Source: Arsenophonus nasoniae DSM 15247 (GTDB lineage: Bacteria; Pseudomonadota; Gammaproteobacteria; Enterobacterales; Enterobacteriaceae). Taken from it: DNA of 64,000 nucleotides. How positions within the stretch are numbered: the first letter of the stretch is position 1; every line of letters starts with the position of its first letter. Below are positions 12,969 through 23,919 of the stretch, piece after piece. The notes beneath the pieces are model-generated. The model was not told where the DNA came from. It was given only the letters and a program-made list of their open reading frames with translations, and made no database searches. A program made the position numbers and the translations under genes. The DNA lies in the NCBI RefSeq assembly GCF_000429565.1, contig NZ_AUCC01000007.1, positions 18,111 to 82,110 of the forward strand, in the 5' to 3' direction.

Positions 12969-13538
12969 AATTTTCTCGCATCACTTTTGGTATTAATACA
13001 TAACCTAATTCTGCAAATCTAATCGTTAAAAATGGTGGCTTTCTTGATTATTTTTTTCTTTTTAAAACCCTCCAAATTTCTTAAACATAGAAAAATCATT
13101 GAATAAAATCGCAGGGGTATTTCTTTTTTTATGTTTTGCAAATATTGTTCTCCTTTTTACTATCATTATTAACTAATTTTTTTTCTATTAATATCGGACA
13201 AATTATTTTATAACTATTAATTCTAAGGAATTAATATGAATTAAAGATTTTTATTTTTGTCATTCTATTATACTGAATTAATATAACTAGAATTAATTAT
13301 TTACACTCCTAATAAATTGAAGAAAACCTCACTATATTTCCTAAAATATCTGTAAAATTTCTCTATTTTTTGCAATCAAGTTCAAAAAAGAGATTTTTAA
13401 GAAAAAAATAAGAAACTATTAAAGAAAAAAAATGTTATTTTATTTCTAATAACAAGTTCTAGTTCGAAATACATGTGAGAACTATCTGTTATTTATACCA
13501 CTAACACAGCAATATATTTAATAGAAAAAGGATTAAAA
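12969..13538. other. 570-bp AT-rich spacer between the Mu-like regulators
   Basis: No plausible gene. Very AT-rich, with many short A/T tracts. It must contain the promoters of both divergent genes and, if the Mu analogy holds, their operators. I could not pick out a convincing repeated operator by eye. Confidence 0.6.
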
Positions 13539-13814
13539 ATGATTTCACAGAAATCTGATTGGCATCCTGCGGATATTATTGCAGCGCTAAGAAAACGCGG
13601 AACAACATTAGCAGCTATATCAAGACAGGCAGGTTTAAGCTCTTCTACCCTAGCCAATGCTTTATCTCGGCCCTGGCCAAAAGGAGAATGGATAATTGCA
13701 AACTTTTTAAACCTTCATCCCTCTGAAATATGGCCTAGCCGTTATTACGATTTCAATACAGGAGAATTATTAGAACGAAATATTCGTCAGCCTACTAATA
13801 AAAATAACGAATAA
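13539..13814 (+). CDS. sfsB: Ner-like DNA-binding protein Nlp/SfsB
   Basis: 91-residue HTH protein homologous to the Mu Ner early repressor. It shows the Ner pattern: DWHPADIIAALRKRGTTLAAISRQAGLSSSTLANAL with the recognition helix near residues 29-38, then PWPKGEWIIANFLNLHPSEIWPSRY. In E. coli nlp/sfsB also follows ispB. An AAAAGG Shine-Dalgarno precedes the ATG. Its regulon is unclear; overproduction in E. coli is reported to affect maltose genes. Confidence 0.9.
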   Translation: MISQKSDWHPADIIAALRKRGTTLAAISRQAGLSSSTLANALSRPWPKGEWIIANFLNLHPSEIWPSRYYDFNTGELLERNIRQPTNKNNE

Positions 13815-13823
13815 ATTATAAAA

Positions 13824-13849
13824 AAACCGCAGACTCATATCTGCGGTTT
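13824..13849. terminator. Shared terminator between nlp and mdh
   Basis: AAACCGCAGA/TCTGCGGTTT hairpin between convergent genes, flanked by A-rich sequence on the left and T-rich sequence on the right. It probably works in both directions. Confidence 0.8.
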
Positions 13850-13872
13850 ATTATTTAATGAAGTTAATAATA

Positions 13873-14811
13873 TTATTTATTAATAAAATCTTCGCCTAAT
13901 TTAATATCTTTATTGAGTGTCTCTAACATATTTTCCAATTTATTTTTTTCATGTGTATTCATAATATTAATAGGTAATCTTTCTTCAATACCATTTTTAC
14001 CTAAACGTATTGGCTGAGCAAAAAATCGCGCATATTCACCATCACTTTCTACATAAGCGCACTCAATTATATTTTCTTTACCATTTAATGCTTGAATTAA
14101 TGATAAACCAAACCGTGCTGCTGCTTGTCCCATGGAAAGTGTCGCTGATCCGCCACCCGCTTTTGCTTCAACAACTTCAGTACCCGCATTTTGAATACGT
14201 TTAGTTAGCTCCTCGGCTTCCTGTTCAGTAAAGTTAACCGTTGGAATTTGAGAGAGTAACGGTAGAATCGTTACGCCTGAATGGCCTCCAATAACCGTCA
14301 CTTCAATTTCTTGCGGTTTTTTACCTTTTAATTCAGCAACAAAAGTGTTAGAACGGATAATATCTAAGGTTGTTACCCCAAATAGTCGATTTCTATCATA
14401 CACGCCAGCTTTTTTTAATACTTCTGCAGCTATCGGAACGGTGGTATTAACCGGATTAGTAATAATACCAATTAACGCCTTAGGACAGCTATGAGCCACT
14501 TTTTCTATCAGATTACGCACGATACCGGCATTGATATTAAACAAATCTGAGCGATCCATTCCCGGTTTCCTGGCAACACCTGCCGAAATTAATACTACAT
14601 CGGCACCGTCAAGTGCAGGTGTCGGATCTTCACCAGCAAAGCCAATGACCTTTACATCTGTTGGAATATGGCTTAAGTCTTTAGCAACACCAGGAGTCAC
14701 AGGAGCAATATCATAAAGTGAAAGCTCTGAGCCTGATGGAAGCTGGTTTTTAAGAAGAAGTGCAAGTGCTTGACCGATACCACCTGCTGCCCCAAGAATA
14801 GCTAATTTCAT
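13873..14811 (-). CDS. mdh: Malate dehydrogenase
   Basis: NAD-dependent TCA-cycle enzyme interconverting malate and oxaloacetate. The N-terminal Rossmann loop [14 protein letters not shown], the substrate-binding [10 protein letters not shown], the [10 protein letters not shown] segment and the catalytic VIGGHSG (His177 region) are all visible. Length 312 equals E. coli Mdh. It is divergent from argR, as in E. coli. Confidence 0.96.
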   Translation of the reverse strand: MKLAILGAAGGIGQALALLLKNQLPSGSELSLYDIAPVTPGVAKDLSHIPTDVKVIGFAGEDPTPALDGADVVLISAGVARKPGMDRSDLFNINAGIVRNLIEKVAHSCPKALIGIITNPVNTTVPIAAEVLKKAGVYDRNRLFGVTTLDIIRSNTFVAELKGKKPQEIEVTVIGGHSGVTILPLLSQIPTVNFTEQEAEELTKRIQNAGTEVVEAKAGGGSATLSMGQAAARFGLSLIQALNGKENIIECAYVESDGEYARFFAQPIRLGKNGIEERLPINIMNTHEKNKLENMLETLNKDIKLGEDFINK

Positions 14812-15227
14812 GCTGATACTCCTTTATATGATGACACTTCGAAATGGCTTAAAACTTTCAATCTATTACATACGTTATTCATATGGCAGTCTATTAATTA
14901 CGACTAATTGTTGTTAATAGATGAGTCTTGTAAATTTTTTCTTTTATTTTAAATAAAATCTTTATCAACTAATGCGATAAGGAACACTTTTTTAATATTG
15001 CTTAGGTAGCAGCATAAGGTATAGACACAAGGTTTTTTTACAATTAACATTATTTTTTAAACAAAGATTTATCGTCAATTTCCACAAAGTAGACAAATAA
15101 CTAACAAATAATTTTTATTATTGCTATTTTTATTATTTTCATAGCACTATAACTAGACTGCTTGTTGCATAAAAATTCACCTTTATACATAATATCGCTC
15201 TACTTAACGTCTTGAAAAAGGTGATTT
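14812..15227. other. mdh-argR divergent regulatory region
   Basis: A 416-bp spacer without a gene. It holds the mdh promoter side (AT-rich, left) and the argR operator (15163-15198). No other structure is evident. Confidence 0.6.
15163..15198 (+). promoter_or_regulatory. Tandem ARG boxes upstream of argR
   Basis: The 18-mer at 15163-15180 (TGTTGCATAAAAATTCAC) follows the ARG-box pattern TGAAT-WWWW-ATTCA. It is nearly the sequence I recall in the E. coli argR operator. A weaker second box follows at 15181-15198 (CTTTATACATAATATCGC). The pair ends 29 bases before the argR start, consistent with autorepression by arginine-bound ArgR. Confidence 0.75.
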
Positions 15228-15698
15228 ATGTATGCTTCTTCTAAACAAGAAGATCTCGTGAAAGCTTTTAAAGCTCTGCTCAAAGAAGAAAAATTTAGTT
15301 CACAAAGTGAGATTGTTATAGCACTTCAAGAGCAAGGCTTTGAAAATATAAACCAATCAAAAATTTCTAGAATGCTGACTAAGTTTGGCGCGGTGCGTAA
15401 CCGTAATGCTAAAATGGAAATGGTTTATTGCCTACCCGCTGAACTGGTAGTTCCTACAACAACTAGCCCGCTAAAAAATTTGGTATTAGATGTTAATTAC
15501 AATGAATCAATTGTGGTTATTCGTACTAGTCCTGGCGCTGCGCAACTCATTGCTCGTTTATTGGATTCTTTAGGAACTTCAGAAGGAATTTTAGGTAGCA
15601 TCGCTGGCGATGATACTATTTTTTCTACCCCAACTCTGGGATTTACCACCAAACGACTTTATGAAGCCATCTTAAATTTATTTGAACAAGAGTTATAA
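15228..15698 (+). CDS. argR: Arginine repressor ArgR
   Basis: Hexameric arginine-dependent repressor of arginine biosynthesis and cofactor of Xer recombination at cer. The N-terminal winged helix ([34 protein letters not shown]) and the C-terminal oligomerisation/arginine-binding part ([22 protein letters not shown]) are complete. Length 156 equals E. coli. The strong AAAAGGTGA Shine-Dalgarno fixes the start. Confidence 0.96.
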   Translation: MYASSKQEDLVKAFKALLKEEKFSSQSEIVIALQEQGFENINQSKISRMLTKFGAVRNRNAKMEMVYCLPAELVVPTTTSPLKNLVLDVNYNESIVVIRTSPGAAQLIARLLDSLGTSEGILGSIAGDDTIFSTPTLGFTTKRLYEAILNLFEQEL

Positions 15699-15707
15699 AC
15701 GTCAAAG

Positions 15708-15731
15708 TTATCGCGCTGATTAGCGCGATAA
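15708..15731 (+). terminator. Hairpin after argR
   Basis: Perfect 10-bp stem TTATCGCGCT/AGCGCGATAA with a 4-base loop, 10 bases after the argR stop. No T-run follows, so termination would be weak or the hairpin may protect the mRNA end. Confidence 0.5.
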
Positions 15732-15866
15732 TATGAAATGAATTGCTATCTTAATTAACAAAAATAATCCAACTATTAATCTTGGCCTAATTTGGCTAAA
15801 CTGCACGCACACAAGGAACACAATTCCTTAAAAAACTTCTATAAAATTTGACTCAGGACCTTGGTC

Positions 15867-16880
15867 ATGAAAACATTAGACGAATTTATCGTTGAAAAAC
15901 AACATGATTTTCCTCATGCTACTGGTGAACTTACTGCATTATTGTCAGCAATTAAATTAGGTGCAAAAATCATTCACCGCGATATTAACAAAGCCGGTTT
16001 GGTGGATATTTTAGGCGCAAGTGGTGCCTCTAATGTTCAAGGCGAAGTTCAAATGAAACTTGACCTATACGCGAATGAAAAATTAAAAGCTGCTTTGAAA
16101 GCAAGAGGAGAGGTTGCTGGTATCGCCTCTGAAGAAGAAGAAGAAGACGAAATTGTTATTTTTGATGGTGATCGAGCAGAAAATGCCAAGTATGTTGTGT
16201 TAATGGATCCTTTAGACGGTTCATCAAATATCGATGTAAATGTTTCCGTTGGAACTATTTTCTCTATTTATCGCCGTATTACACCGATTGGGCAACCGGT
16301 TACTAAAGTAGATTTTTTACAACCAGGCCATCAACAAGTCGCTGCCGGCTACGTTGTGTATGGCTCTTCAACCATGCTGGTATATACAACCGGTTATGGC
16401 GTGCATGCCTTTACCTATGATCCTTCTCTGGGCGTCTTCTGTCTATCTCACGAAAAAGTAATGTTTCCGACCCAAGGTAATATGTATTCAATCAATGAAG
16501 GAAATTATAGTAAATTTCCATTAGGGGTAAAAAAATATATAAAATATTGCCAGGAACAAGATCCCGCTACGTTTCGCCCTTATACCACCCGTTATATTGG
16601 CTCTCTGGTGGCAGATTTTCATCGAAATTTACTAAAAGGTGGTATTTATATTTATCCAAGTACCGCAAGCCATCCTAAAGGTAAATTACGTTTGCTATAT
16701 GAATGTAATCCAATCGCTTTTTTAGCCGAACAGGCGGGAGGTAAAGCAAGCGATGGTACTAATCGGATTTTAGATATTGTTCCAGAACAACTGCATCAAC
16801 GTGTACCTTTCTTCGTTGGAACAAAATCTATGGTAGAGAAAGCCGAAAGCTTTATGTTTGAGTTTTCAGTTAATGAATAA
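15867..16880 (+). CDS. fbp: Fructose-1,6-bisphosphatase class I
   Basis: Gluconeogenic hydrolysis of fructose-1,6-bisphosphate to fructose-6-phosphate. The metal-binding signature [13 protein letters not shown], the E-rich loop ([15 protein letters not shown]) and the C-terminal [10 protein letters not shown] substrate segment are intact. The ATG at 15867 ([12 protein letters not shown]), eight bases after AGGA, matches E. coli; an upstream TTG is less likely. It precedes ppa. Confidence 0.95.
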   Translation: MKTLDEFIVEKQHDFPHATGELTALLSAIKLGAKIIHRDINKAGLVDILGASGASNVQGEVQMKLDLYANEKLKAALKARGEVAGIASEEEEEDEIVIFDGDRAENAKYVVLMDPLDGSSNIDVNVSVGTIFSIYRRITPIGQPVTKVDFLQPGHQQVAAGYVVYGSSTMLVYTTGYGVHAFTYDPSLGVFCLSHEKVMFPTQGNMYSINEGNYSKFPLGVKKYIKYCQEQDPATFRPYTTRYIGSLVADFHRNLLKGGIYIYPSTASHPKGKLRLLYECNPIAFLAEQAGGKASDGTNRILDIVPEQLHQRVPFFVGTKSMVEKAESFMFEFSVNE

Positions 16881-17028
16881 CGCCCTATCAACCAATAAAG
16901 GCAATCGATCCGGCCTTTATTGTTAAGATTATTTTTATAATAAGATCCTATCTGATAGTGAGTTTTTCTTTCGTTTACGGCTATAATAGCCGCTACTCAA
17001 TTTTAGTTTTAAATAAAGGACATTTTTT

Positions 17029-17559
17029 ATGAGCCTAAATAACGTACCGGCGGGGAAAGAACTGCCTGAAGATATCTATGTCATTATAGAAATTCCAGCG
17101 AATGCTGATCCGATAAAATATGAAGTAGATAAAAATTCTGGCACCATCTTTGTCGATCGTTTTATGTCGACTGCTATGTTTTATCCCTGTAATTATGGTT
17201 ATATCAATCATACTCTCTCACTAGATGGCGATCCGGTTGATGTTTTAGTTCCGACACCATATCCGCTACAACCAGGAGCAGTAATCCGTTGTCGCCCAAT
17301 CGGTGTATTAAAAATGACCGATGAATCCGGTGAAGATGCAAAATTAGTTGCTGTGCCTCATTCTAAATTAACTAAAGAATATGATCATATTAAAGATATT
17401 AACGATTTACCTGAATTATTACGCGCGCAAATTAAACATTTCTTTGAACACTATAAAGATTTAGAACAAGGCAAATGGGTAAAAGTGGAAGGGTGGGAAA
17501 ATGTTGATGCGGCAAAAGCCGAAATTCTTTCTTCTTTTGAACGCGCAGCTAAAAAATAA
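17029..17559 (+). CDS. ppa: Inorganic pyrophosphatase
   Basis: Cytoplasmic family I pyrophosphatase that hydrolyses PPi and pulls biosynthetic reactions forward. The metal-binding signature DGDPVDVLV and the flanking [10 protein letters not shown] and EDAKLVAVP segments are intact. 176 residues, as in E. coli. AAAGGA lies seven to eight bases before the ATG. It is convergent with ytfP. Confidence 0.96.
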   Translation: MSLNNVPAGKELPEDIYVIIEIPANADPIKYEVDKNSGTIFVDRFMSTAMFYPCNYGYINHTLSLDGDPVDVLVPTPYPLQPGAVIRCRPIGVLKMTDESGEDAKLVAVPHSKLTKEYDHIKDINDLPELLRAQIKHFFEHYKDLEQGKWVKVEGWENVDAAKAEILSSFERAAKK

Positions 17560-17580
17560 CCATCATAGCGATTTAACCAG

Positions 17581-17608
17581 ATCCCCTTTATTATCAATAA
17601 ATGGGGAT
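17581..17608. terminator. Shared hairpin between ppa and ytfP
   Basis: ATCCCC/GGGGAT stem extended by A/T pairs, between convergent genes. No long T-run on either side, so terminator strength is uncertain. Confidence 0.5.
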
Positions 17609-17622
17609 TTGGTTAGAAAAAT

Positions 17623-17973
17623 TTATTTGCTTTTTCCATCACGTTTTAGCCAATCACCACTTTCAATTCGCCGTAAACCATCTACCGGAAGTTTATAAAG
17701 ATAAATCCATGCATTACCATAAGGTGTAGATATCAACTCTCTTTCATAATCTTGGGAATTCCTTTTTAATTCATCAAGCTCAGTCAAAATCGATGGTGTA
17801 ATACGATAAACTTCACATTCTATCGTCCCTTCACCACGTATTACTGCAGGGTAATAACCTAAGTCATAAATCTCATAACCTTCCAACCTATACTCTCCTA
17901 ATAGCTGAGCATAGGTCATCCAATGATGATTTCCCTGTTTACGTCTTAAACTACCATAAACAATTATACGCAT
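17623..17973 (-). CDS. ytfP: Gamma-glutamylcyclotransferase-fold protein YtfP
   Basis: 116-residue GGCT/AIG2-like protein. The nucleotide/substrate loop YGSLRRKQGNHHW is at the N-terminus, and the conserved TPYGNAWIYLYKLP and GDWL segments follow. The enzymatic substrate of bacterial YtfP is not settled. It starts 2 bases after the tamB stop, so it is the last gene of the tamA-tamB-ytfP operon. Confidence 0.93.
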   Translation of the reverse strand: MRIIVYGSLRRKQGNHHWMTYAQLLGEYRLEGYEIYDLGYYPAVIRGEGTIECEVYRITPSILTELDELKRNSQDYERELISTPYGNAWIYLYKLPVDGLRRIESGDWLKRDGKSK

Positions 17974-17975
17974 AA

Positions 17976-20900
17976 TTAAAACTCAAACTGATAAAGCAAA
18001 TCTAGTGCCTGATCAACACCAGACACAGCTTCTAGATACAATTTTGGCATCAAACGATAGCGTAGCGTTAATGTAGCAAGAGAATTAAATATTCCTACAC
18101 CATATTTAACTTGCAAATCATTAGTTATCTTACCGCTCACTACAACTTGAGATTTGTCACCAACTCCCTGAGTATCTAATGCTAAGTCGGAAACACCAAA
18201 TGTTTCACCAATACTTCCCAATAATTTTCCACTTTTGGAAACTCCCATACTAATCAGCAAAGCAGCCATATGGGTACTATCTGCACCACTACTATCTAAC
18301 CCTTCACCTCTAAGCAAATAAGACAGCGCTTCTTCCTGCGATTTAACTGGCTCAGAGAAAATTGTTGCTTTTGGCTTATCAGCCAAGCCTGTAACTCTTA
18401 CACCCGCAATCACATTATCATGGGTACTCTCTGGATTGCGGATCGCTTCTACATTTAAGAATGGCTGATCAACGGGGCCAGAAAATAAAATTTGTCCTTT
18501 ACGTACAATAAGATCTTGCCCATATGCATGAAATCGCCCTTCAGGAATATTAATCTGGCCATTTAAACCCAATCCTTGTTTATCTTGGATAACTTTTAAT
18601 ATTCCTGTTAATCGAGCTTTTAAACCAAATGCATCCAAACGAACATCATTGCCAATTTTAATCTGTAGATTGGTTAAGATTGGTATTGATATACCTTTTT
18701 TCTCTATTGGCTGTAAATTTGCGTCTAACATCACTTCATCTGATGAAACGCCAACTGCTGATTCCGGCAATTCTTGTACCGTAATACGTGCCCAGGGAAT
18801 ATTTACATTACCATTGAGACTTAATAAATTAGGTGTAGCTTCAAAAACAATATCCGGCTCCACATCAATACGAACCATTGGCGGTAAGGTTATTCGCAGT
18901 TTGTTACCGGTGGCAGAAACTCTCGCTTGCCAAGCTTTAATATTAGGCCAATCCGCCTCTCCGGTTAACTTTAAATAACCTTCTGGTGTATTAATACGTC
19001 CTGTTAATTGAGAATGAGTTCCCATAAAATTCAGTTTGAGGAAAGCCTGATTGATATCAAATGGAAACCAGTGTCCTTTTGCTGCCACATTAGAAAGTGC
19101 CAAATCACCATTTAATAGTGGCTGCTTCATATTGCCAGCTAAACTTAAATTGGCATTCAAATTGCCATCTAAACTTTCACCTTTACTTAGCACTGGACGA
19201 ATTAATGCTAATGTAATATTTTCAATATTAACCCTACCTGATAATTTACGACTTTGTTCCGGATCGTCAATCCGTATATTGCCTGAAAATTTACCATTAT
19301 TGTTAATTTGTATTAACCACTGTAATGCCGCCTTACCATTACTGATGTCTGCATTTAATGTTAGCGTTTGAAATTCAACTGGTAACAATGATCCTTCAAT
19401 TAATTGCTTAATTTTCACACTATTACCAAGCAAATTTACTTTTGCCTGGGGCGAACGACCATCCGCATACCAACTCACTTTGGCATCCCCATCAAAACTG
19501 CCGGTGAGCTGAGTTTCAGTGGGCAAAAAGGGTTTAAGCAGCGCTAAATCAAACTGCTGTAGTAGAATATCTGCATTACCTGATTTACCAATTTTAGCCG
19601 TTTTAGACAGACACAAACGCCCTTTAGCATTTAACCAGCAATGCGGGGACAGCGTGACTTCCTGTTGTTGATTAGCATACTCAATCACTACTGGCCGACT
19701 TAATTGCCATTCACCGATCGGTGTGTTAAATAATGTATTATCTAACACGCCTTGCCATAATCCTTTCTGTCGATCAAAACGGCCTTTCAGTATTAAATGA
19801 CCTGAAATCGGTTTTCCATCGATATTCATTTTAACGCTATGCTGTTGTTCATTACCTTTAGCATCTAGGTTGAAATTGTGCACAACTAAATCGGCCTGTT
19901 TCAACTGATGAATAGCAACGGTTAACTGACCATGGATCTGTTTATCAGAACGGATATCACCTTGAATAATTGCTTTATCGATAGCTAAATCATTTTGCCA
20001 TTTAACCTTGCGGGCTGCGAGATCAACCATTAATTGTGGTGACATTAAATCACCTCGTAATTTTAATTGTCCCTTTATGACACCCGCTAAACCAGGTAAT
20101 ACACCATCGAGACCAGGTGCATCAACTATTCCATCCAGTTGCCATTTGTCATTAACATGTCCATTAATAGCGAATTTATTGCGGCCGAGTAAAACATTGA
20201 ACACCGGAATGTTCCATTGACCTGCGGCATTGCCGCTTATCTGTCCGCGGGTGCGTAATAAATTACCTTTTACATTACCATCCAAGCTAATTTCAGGGAC
20301 TGTTAATTGCCAGCTACCCCCATGAACACTACCTGTCGTGACGATTTTACCCTGTAATTTAGCTGGCCATTGTGGCCACTGTTTTGCGGTATTAATATCA
20401 GATATAGTTAATAATCCATTCCAACTTATTGCTTTACGCCAATCAATAATACCGATTAATTCTGTTTTTCCCTGCAATGCATTCAATCGCAAACTCGTTA
20501 ACCGAAACTGTTCTTCATTCCCTTTAGCATCAAGCGTTAATAAGGTCGGAGGCACATTCCGTCCATCAATATTGGTGCGCAATGACAGATCATAACCCAT
20601 CACCTTACCATTCATACGTAAACGCAGATCTTTTAAACGATATTCTGGCGCGCCTTGCAGTGGCCAATTAAGTTGCTGACTTTCTAAGGTTAATTGAATT
20701 GGCAATCCTGCCTGTGATAAGGCTACTTCTGCGATCAAATTAGCCTTGATGGGGCCCGTTAAACTTAACATTAATTTAAGCTGTTGTAATAAAGCCCCTT
20801 TTAGTTTCAAATCAACTTGTTGGCCTTTAAGATCATCCAGATAAGATACAGCTTGAGCGGTTATATTGACCGGCCACTGCTGAGCCAAATTAGCATCACC

Positions 20901-21749
20901 GGTGAGAGTAATCTTGCCTTCAGGCGCCACAACAGCAAATTGCTTAATAGCTATCTGCTGATTTTGTACGTTAGCCATTAATGTTAAATTATCAATCACT
21001 ACTTTAGTATCACCAGTTAAATGCCAGTTTATTCCTTGAATCTGCTCAATATTAATATCAATAGGCAACACGACTTCAGGTAATTTAGCCAATAAGGGCT
21101 TAGCAAACAGGGCTTTTAATGTTTCAGCCGGTGTTTTATCTGCTACCTCATTAGGGGTTTTTGTCACTATTTTTTCTGTCGCTTTATTTTCTGCCGCTGA
21201 GGTTTTTGGCAAATTAATTACTAATCCATTAATTGTCGTTGGTTTAATTGTCAATAGATTAGCTTGCCAATCCGCTGCCATGGTTAATTCAGCCAGTGAA
21301 ACCTGGGTGTTATCAAGCTGGATGCTGATATTTTTTAGGATTAACTGATTTAAAAAAATAGGATAAGGCGTCGACAATTTAGTTAAAGGTTTTGAGCTGG
21401 CTTGCTCTTTGGCAGATGGAAAGGCTTTGCTATCAATCTTAACATTGACGCCTTCAGTTGAAATATTATTAACGCACAATTGAAAGCGTTTTAAACAGTT
21501 AACTTGGAGTGAAAGATTAAATTTATCAACATCAACATTAATACCCTTGGTTTGATAACGAACTCCTTGCAAATTCAAATCATTCCAGCCACCAGAAATG
21601 GTCGCAATTTCTAATCCTGGCAACCAACGTACCGCGGTGTTAAGGACAAAATGTAAGCCTGATTGCGTGGTAACTATCCAACCAATCATCGTTAATAATA
21701 TTAATAACAAAAACAATAGAGCTAGACTAATACGTTTTATCCATTTCAT
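17976..21749 (-). CDS. tamB: Translocation and assembly module protein TamB
   Basis: Very large inner-membrane-anchored periplasmic protein that bridges to TamA and takes part in outer-membrane biogenesis and lipid transport. One N-terminal membrane anchor (about 8-28) is followed by a long beta-rich region. The C-terminal DUF490/TamB domain has the family features [34 protein letters not shown] and the terminal [21 protein letters not shown]. 1257 residues, E. coli 1259. The start overlaps the tamA stop in an ATGA, indicating coupled translation. Confidence 0.95.
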   Translation of the reverse strand: MKWIKRISLALLFLLLILLTMIGWIVTTQSGLHFVLNTAVRWLPGLEIATISGGWNDLNLQGVRYQTKGINVDVDKFNLSLQVNCLKRFQLCVNNISTEGVNVKIDSKAFPSAKEQASSKPLTKLSTPYPIFLNQLILKNISIQLDNTQVSLAELTMAADWQANLLTIKPTTINGLVINLPKTSAAENKATEKIVTKTPNEVADKTPAETLKALFAKPLLAKLPEVVLPIDINIEQIQGINWHLTGDTKVVIDNLTLMANVQNQQIAIKQFAVVAPEGKITLTGDANLAQQWPVNITAQAVSYLDDLKGQQVDLKLKGALLQQLKLMLSLTGPIKANLIAEVALSQAGLPIQLTLESQQLNWPLQGAPEYRLKDLRLRMNGKVMGYDLSLRTNIDGRNVPPTLLTLDAKGNEEQFRLTSLRLNALQGKTELIGIIDWRKAISWNGLLTISDINTAKQWPQWPAKLQGKIVTTGSVHGGSWQLTVPEISLDGNVKGNLLRTRGQISGNAAGQWNIPVFNVLLGRNKFAINGHVNDKWQLDGIVDAPGLDGVLPGLAGVIKGQLKLRGDLMSPQLMVDLAARKVKWQNDLAIDKAIIQGDIRSDKQIHGQLTVAIHQLKQADLVVHNFNLDAKGNEQQHSVKMNIDGKPISGHLILKGRFDRQKGLWQGVLDNTLFNTPIGEWQLSRPVVIEYANQQQEVTLSPHCWLNAKGRLCLSKTAKIGKSGNADILLQQFDLALLKPFLPTETQLTGSFDGDAKVSWYADGRSPQAKVNLLGNSVKIKQLIEGSLLPVEFQTLTLNADISNGKAALQWLIQINNNGKFSGNIRIDDPEQSRKLSGRVNIENITLALIRPVLSKGESLDGNLNANLSLAGNMKQPLLNGDLALSNVAAKGHWFPFDINQAFLKLNFMGTHSQLTGRINTPEGYLKLTGEADWPNIKAWQARVSATGNKLRITLPPMVRIDVEPDIVFEATPNLLSLNGNVNIPWARITVQELPESAVGVSSDEVMLDANLQPIEKKGISIPILTNLQIKIGNDVRLDAFGLKARLTGILKVIQDKQGLGLNGQINIPEGRFHAYGQDLIVRKGQILFSGPVDQPFLNVEAIRNPESTHDNVIAGVRVTGLADKPKATIFSEPVKSQEEALSYLLRGEGLDSSGADSTHMAALLISMGVSKSGKLLGSIGETFGVSDLALDTQGVGDKSQVVVSGKITNDLQVKYGVGIFNSLATLTLRYRLMPKLYLEAVSGVDQALDLLYQFEF

Positions 21750-23524
21750 AGCTCAGCACCTAACCCAATATAAAATTGTACTTTGCTATGATCAGGATCA
21801 CCGACCGGCGCGGCAATATCCAGTTTAATTGGCCCAACAGGTGAAACCCAGCGAATACCAACACCAGCACCGACTTTAAAATCATTCTTATTAAAATCAT
21901 TGACCGCCTCACCACCATCAACAAATATGGCACCCCACCAGTTGCCCGTCACATTATATTGATATTCCAGTGAGCCGACGGCTAATTTGGCAGCACCGGT
22001 CAATTTTCCTTGGCTATTGGTGGGGGAAATTTTTTGATAGCCATAACCTCTAATACTGCGATCACCACCAGCAAAAAAACGCAGATCGGGAGGGACTTTG
22101 TCAAATCGATTAGCTTCTATCCACCCCAGATGGCCTCTTACAACGAAACGATGCCCTTTCCAGGGTGTTCTTATCCACACATTTTGCGCTTGTAATACAA
22201 TAAAATCGATATCTGAACCCCAGATAGTATTAGAAATATCAATAGTATATCGCTGGCTATCCCCCCAATAGGGCATAGCGCCACCTCGTTGTCGCATGCG
22301 GCTGAGACTGACGCCAGGATACAACAGCATAGTCGTATTGGTTACATTTGCCTGAGTAAAATGGCTGAGACTCCAGCGCAAATTAACACCATATTGCCAA
22401 CCTTGATAATAATCCCAATTCCTTAATAAATTTAGGGTTGTCGTATCAGACTGAGTATCATTTAGGTCAGTACGTTTGAAGCCGGCCTGAACGGCATAAT
22501 ATTGTTCTAAGGGACTCTTTTTGAGTGGAATTTTATAGCTTGCATCAATAATTTGTTCAGGTTGCGAAAGACTAAGGCTGGAAGTAAAGCTCTGTCCTCT
22601 GGAATTAATCCAAGGTTTATTCCAAGTCGCTTTGACTCGAGGACCTACATCGGTGGAATAACCCCCACCTAATTCAACATGATTACGCGCACGGGGCGTT
22701 AATACTGCATCCATTGGCAGAATATGCGTGCCTTTCTCTCGTGCTTTATTAATATCAGGTGTAACAATGGCGGAATTGAACCAACCCGTATTGACTAACC
22801 GTTGATTGAATTCAGCTAATTGCTCAGAAGCGTAATAGTCTCCTTGTTTAAAAGGAACAATATTATTTAAATAATCTTCGCGAATTTGTGCGCCTTCATA
22901 TTTGATAGCGCCGAAACGATAACGCTCACCACTATTGAAATCAAATATCCAGTAAGAAGCTCGATGAGCTAATGAGACACCTAACTGACTTTTTTCCATT
23001 TCTGCATCAAAATAACCTTTACGGACTGCCAAACGACTAAAGCCCTGTTTCAAATCTTCATAATCGCCATGATTAAGAATAATTCCTTTGGGGGGTGTAT
23101 TGCGGGCTATCATTACCGCATAGTCTTTATCATATTTAGCCTCACCCTTTAGAGTTATCTTAACATCTGCAACATGAACAGGTTTTCCAGGATCAACTTT
23201 CGCTGTTAAAACAGGTCGAGACGGTGGTTGAAATTCTTGATAAGAAAATTCAATAGTGGGTTCATAATAACCTAACGGCCTTAATCCTAAACGAATTGCT
23301 TTATCAACCCTCACGCGAAAACGGCCATCAGTGGCAATTTCATCCTGAGTGATACTTGAGAGCTGAATACGAACGTTTTTTTCAAGTTCTCCTGTCAAAC
23401 CCTCAACTTTTAAACGAAGATTGGCACCATTGGCAACAGGGACTACCATCGACATACAAAGAAAACAAAGCAAAGAATATCTTGGCACGCCAACTCCTAA
23501 TGGAAAATAACGATAAAAACTCAC
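21746..23524 (-). CDS. tamA: Translocation and assembly module protein TamA (Omp85 family)
   Basis: Outer-membrane beta-barrel with three POTRA domains; partner of TamB. A signal peptide (hydrophobic stretch about 17-33, cleavage near ANGA) is followed by the POTRA region (about 35-275) and the barrel. The barrel has the Omp85 [14 protein letters not shown] motif and a C-terminal beta-signal ending FYIGLGAEL. 592 residues, slightly longer than the E. coli 577. In E. coli msrA lies divergently upstream; here a 395-bp spacer and then an unrelated nitrilase gene occupy that place. Confidence 0.95.
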   Translation of the reverse strand: MSFYRYFPLGVGVPRYSLLCFLCMSMVVPVANGANLRLKVEGLTGELEKNVRIQLSSITQDEIATDGRFRVRVDKAIRLGLRPLGYYEPTIEFSYQEFQPPSRPVLTAKVDPGKPVHVADVKITLKGEAKYDKDYAVMIARNTPPKGIILNHGDYEDLKQGFSRLAVRKGYFDAEMEKSQLGVSLAHRASYWIFDFNSGERYRFGAIKYEGAQIREDYLNNIVPFKQGDYYASEQLAEFNQRLVNTGWFNSAIVTPDINKAREKGTHILPMDAVLTPRARNHVELGGGYSTDVGPRVKATWNKPWINSRGQSFTSSLSLSQPEQIIDASYKIPLKKSPLEQYYAVQAGFKRTDLNDTQSDTTTLNLLRNWDYYQGWQYGVNLRWSLSHFTQANVTNTTMLLYPGVSLSRMRQRGGAMPYWGDSQRYTIDISNTIWGSDIDFIVLQAQNVWIRTPWKGHRFVVRGHLGWIEANRFDKVPPDLRFFAGGDRSIRGYGYQKISPTNSQGKLTGAAKLAVGSLEYQYNVTGNWWGAIFVDGGEAVNDFNKNDFKVGAGVGIRWVSPVGPIKLDIAAPVGDPDHSKVQFYIGLGAEL

Positions 23525-23919
23525 TCATTTTGGTTAAATTAAACAAGATATACAAGATATTAATGATAAATAATGCAATCTTTCACTCTCTATTTTGGCG
23601 CAATTACGGTCGCTAATAGCATGGCTAAAACATTTTTAACTAATAGCACTATTGGTTATTTATTTTTAAACCGTTAAGCCAAAATTTATGCACCAAATAC
23701 CTTATTAAAAATAGCAACTTTCTTTCGAAAAAACGAAATGCAAAAAATTTTCTTTTCATAAAAATTTAAGAAAGGGATATAAATAGAGGATAGGCTGAAA
23801 AATAATTACCAAGTAACCCCAAAATTTGGTAATTATATTATTGCTAGAACAGCTAAATGCGGTCAAGTGGATATATTAGGGTTAATCATTACATCTATTC
23901 AAATAAAAGTCTGAATATT
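23525..23919. other. tamA-nitrilase spacer
   Basis: 395 bp with no supported gene, AT-rich. It contains the tamA promoter and the inverted repeat at 23802-23836. No msrA remnant is recognisable by eye. Confidence 0.5.
23802..23836 (-). repeat. 11-bp perfect inverted repeat downstream of nitrilase
   Basis: ATAATTACCAA at 23802-23812 and its exact reverse complement at 23826-23836, 13-base loop. It lies about 84 bases downstream of the nitrilase stop. It may be a terminator-like hairpin or a regulator site; the A/T-rich stem is weak for a terminator. Confidence 0.45.
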
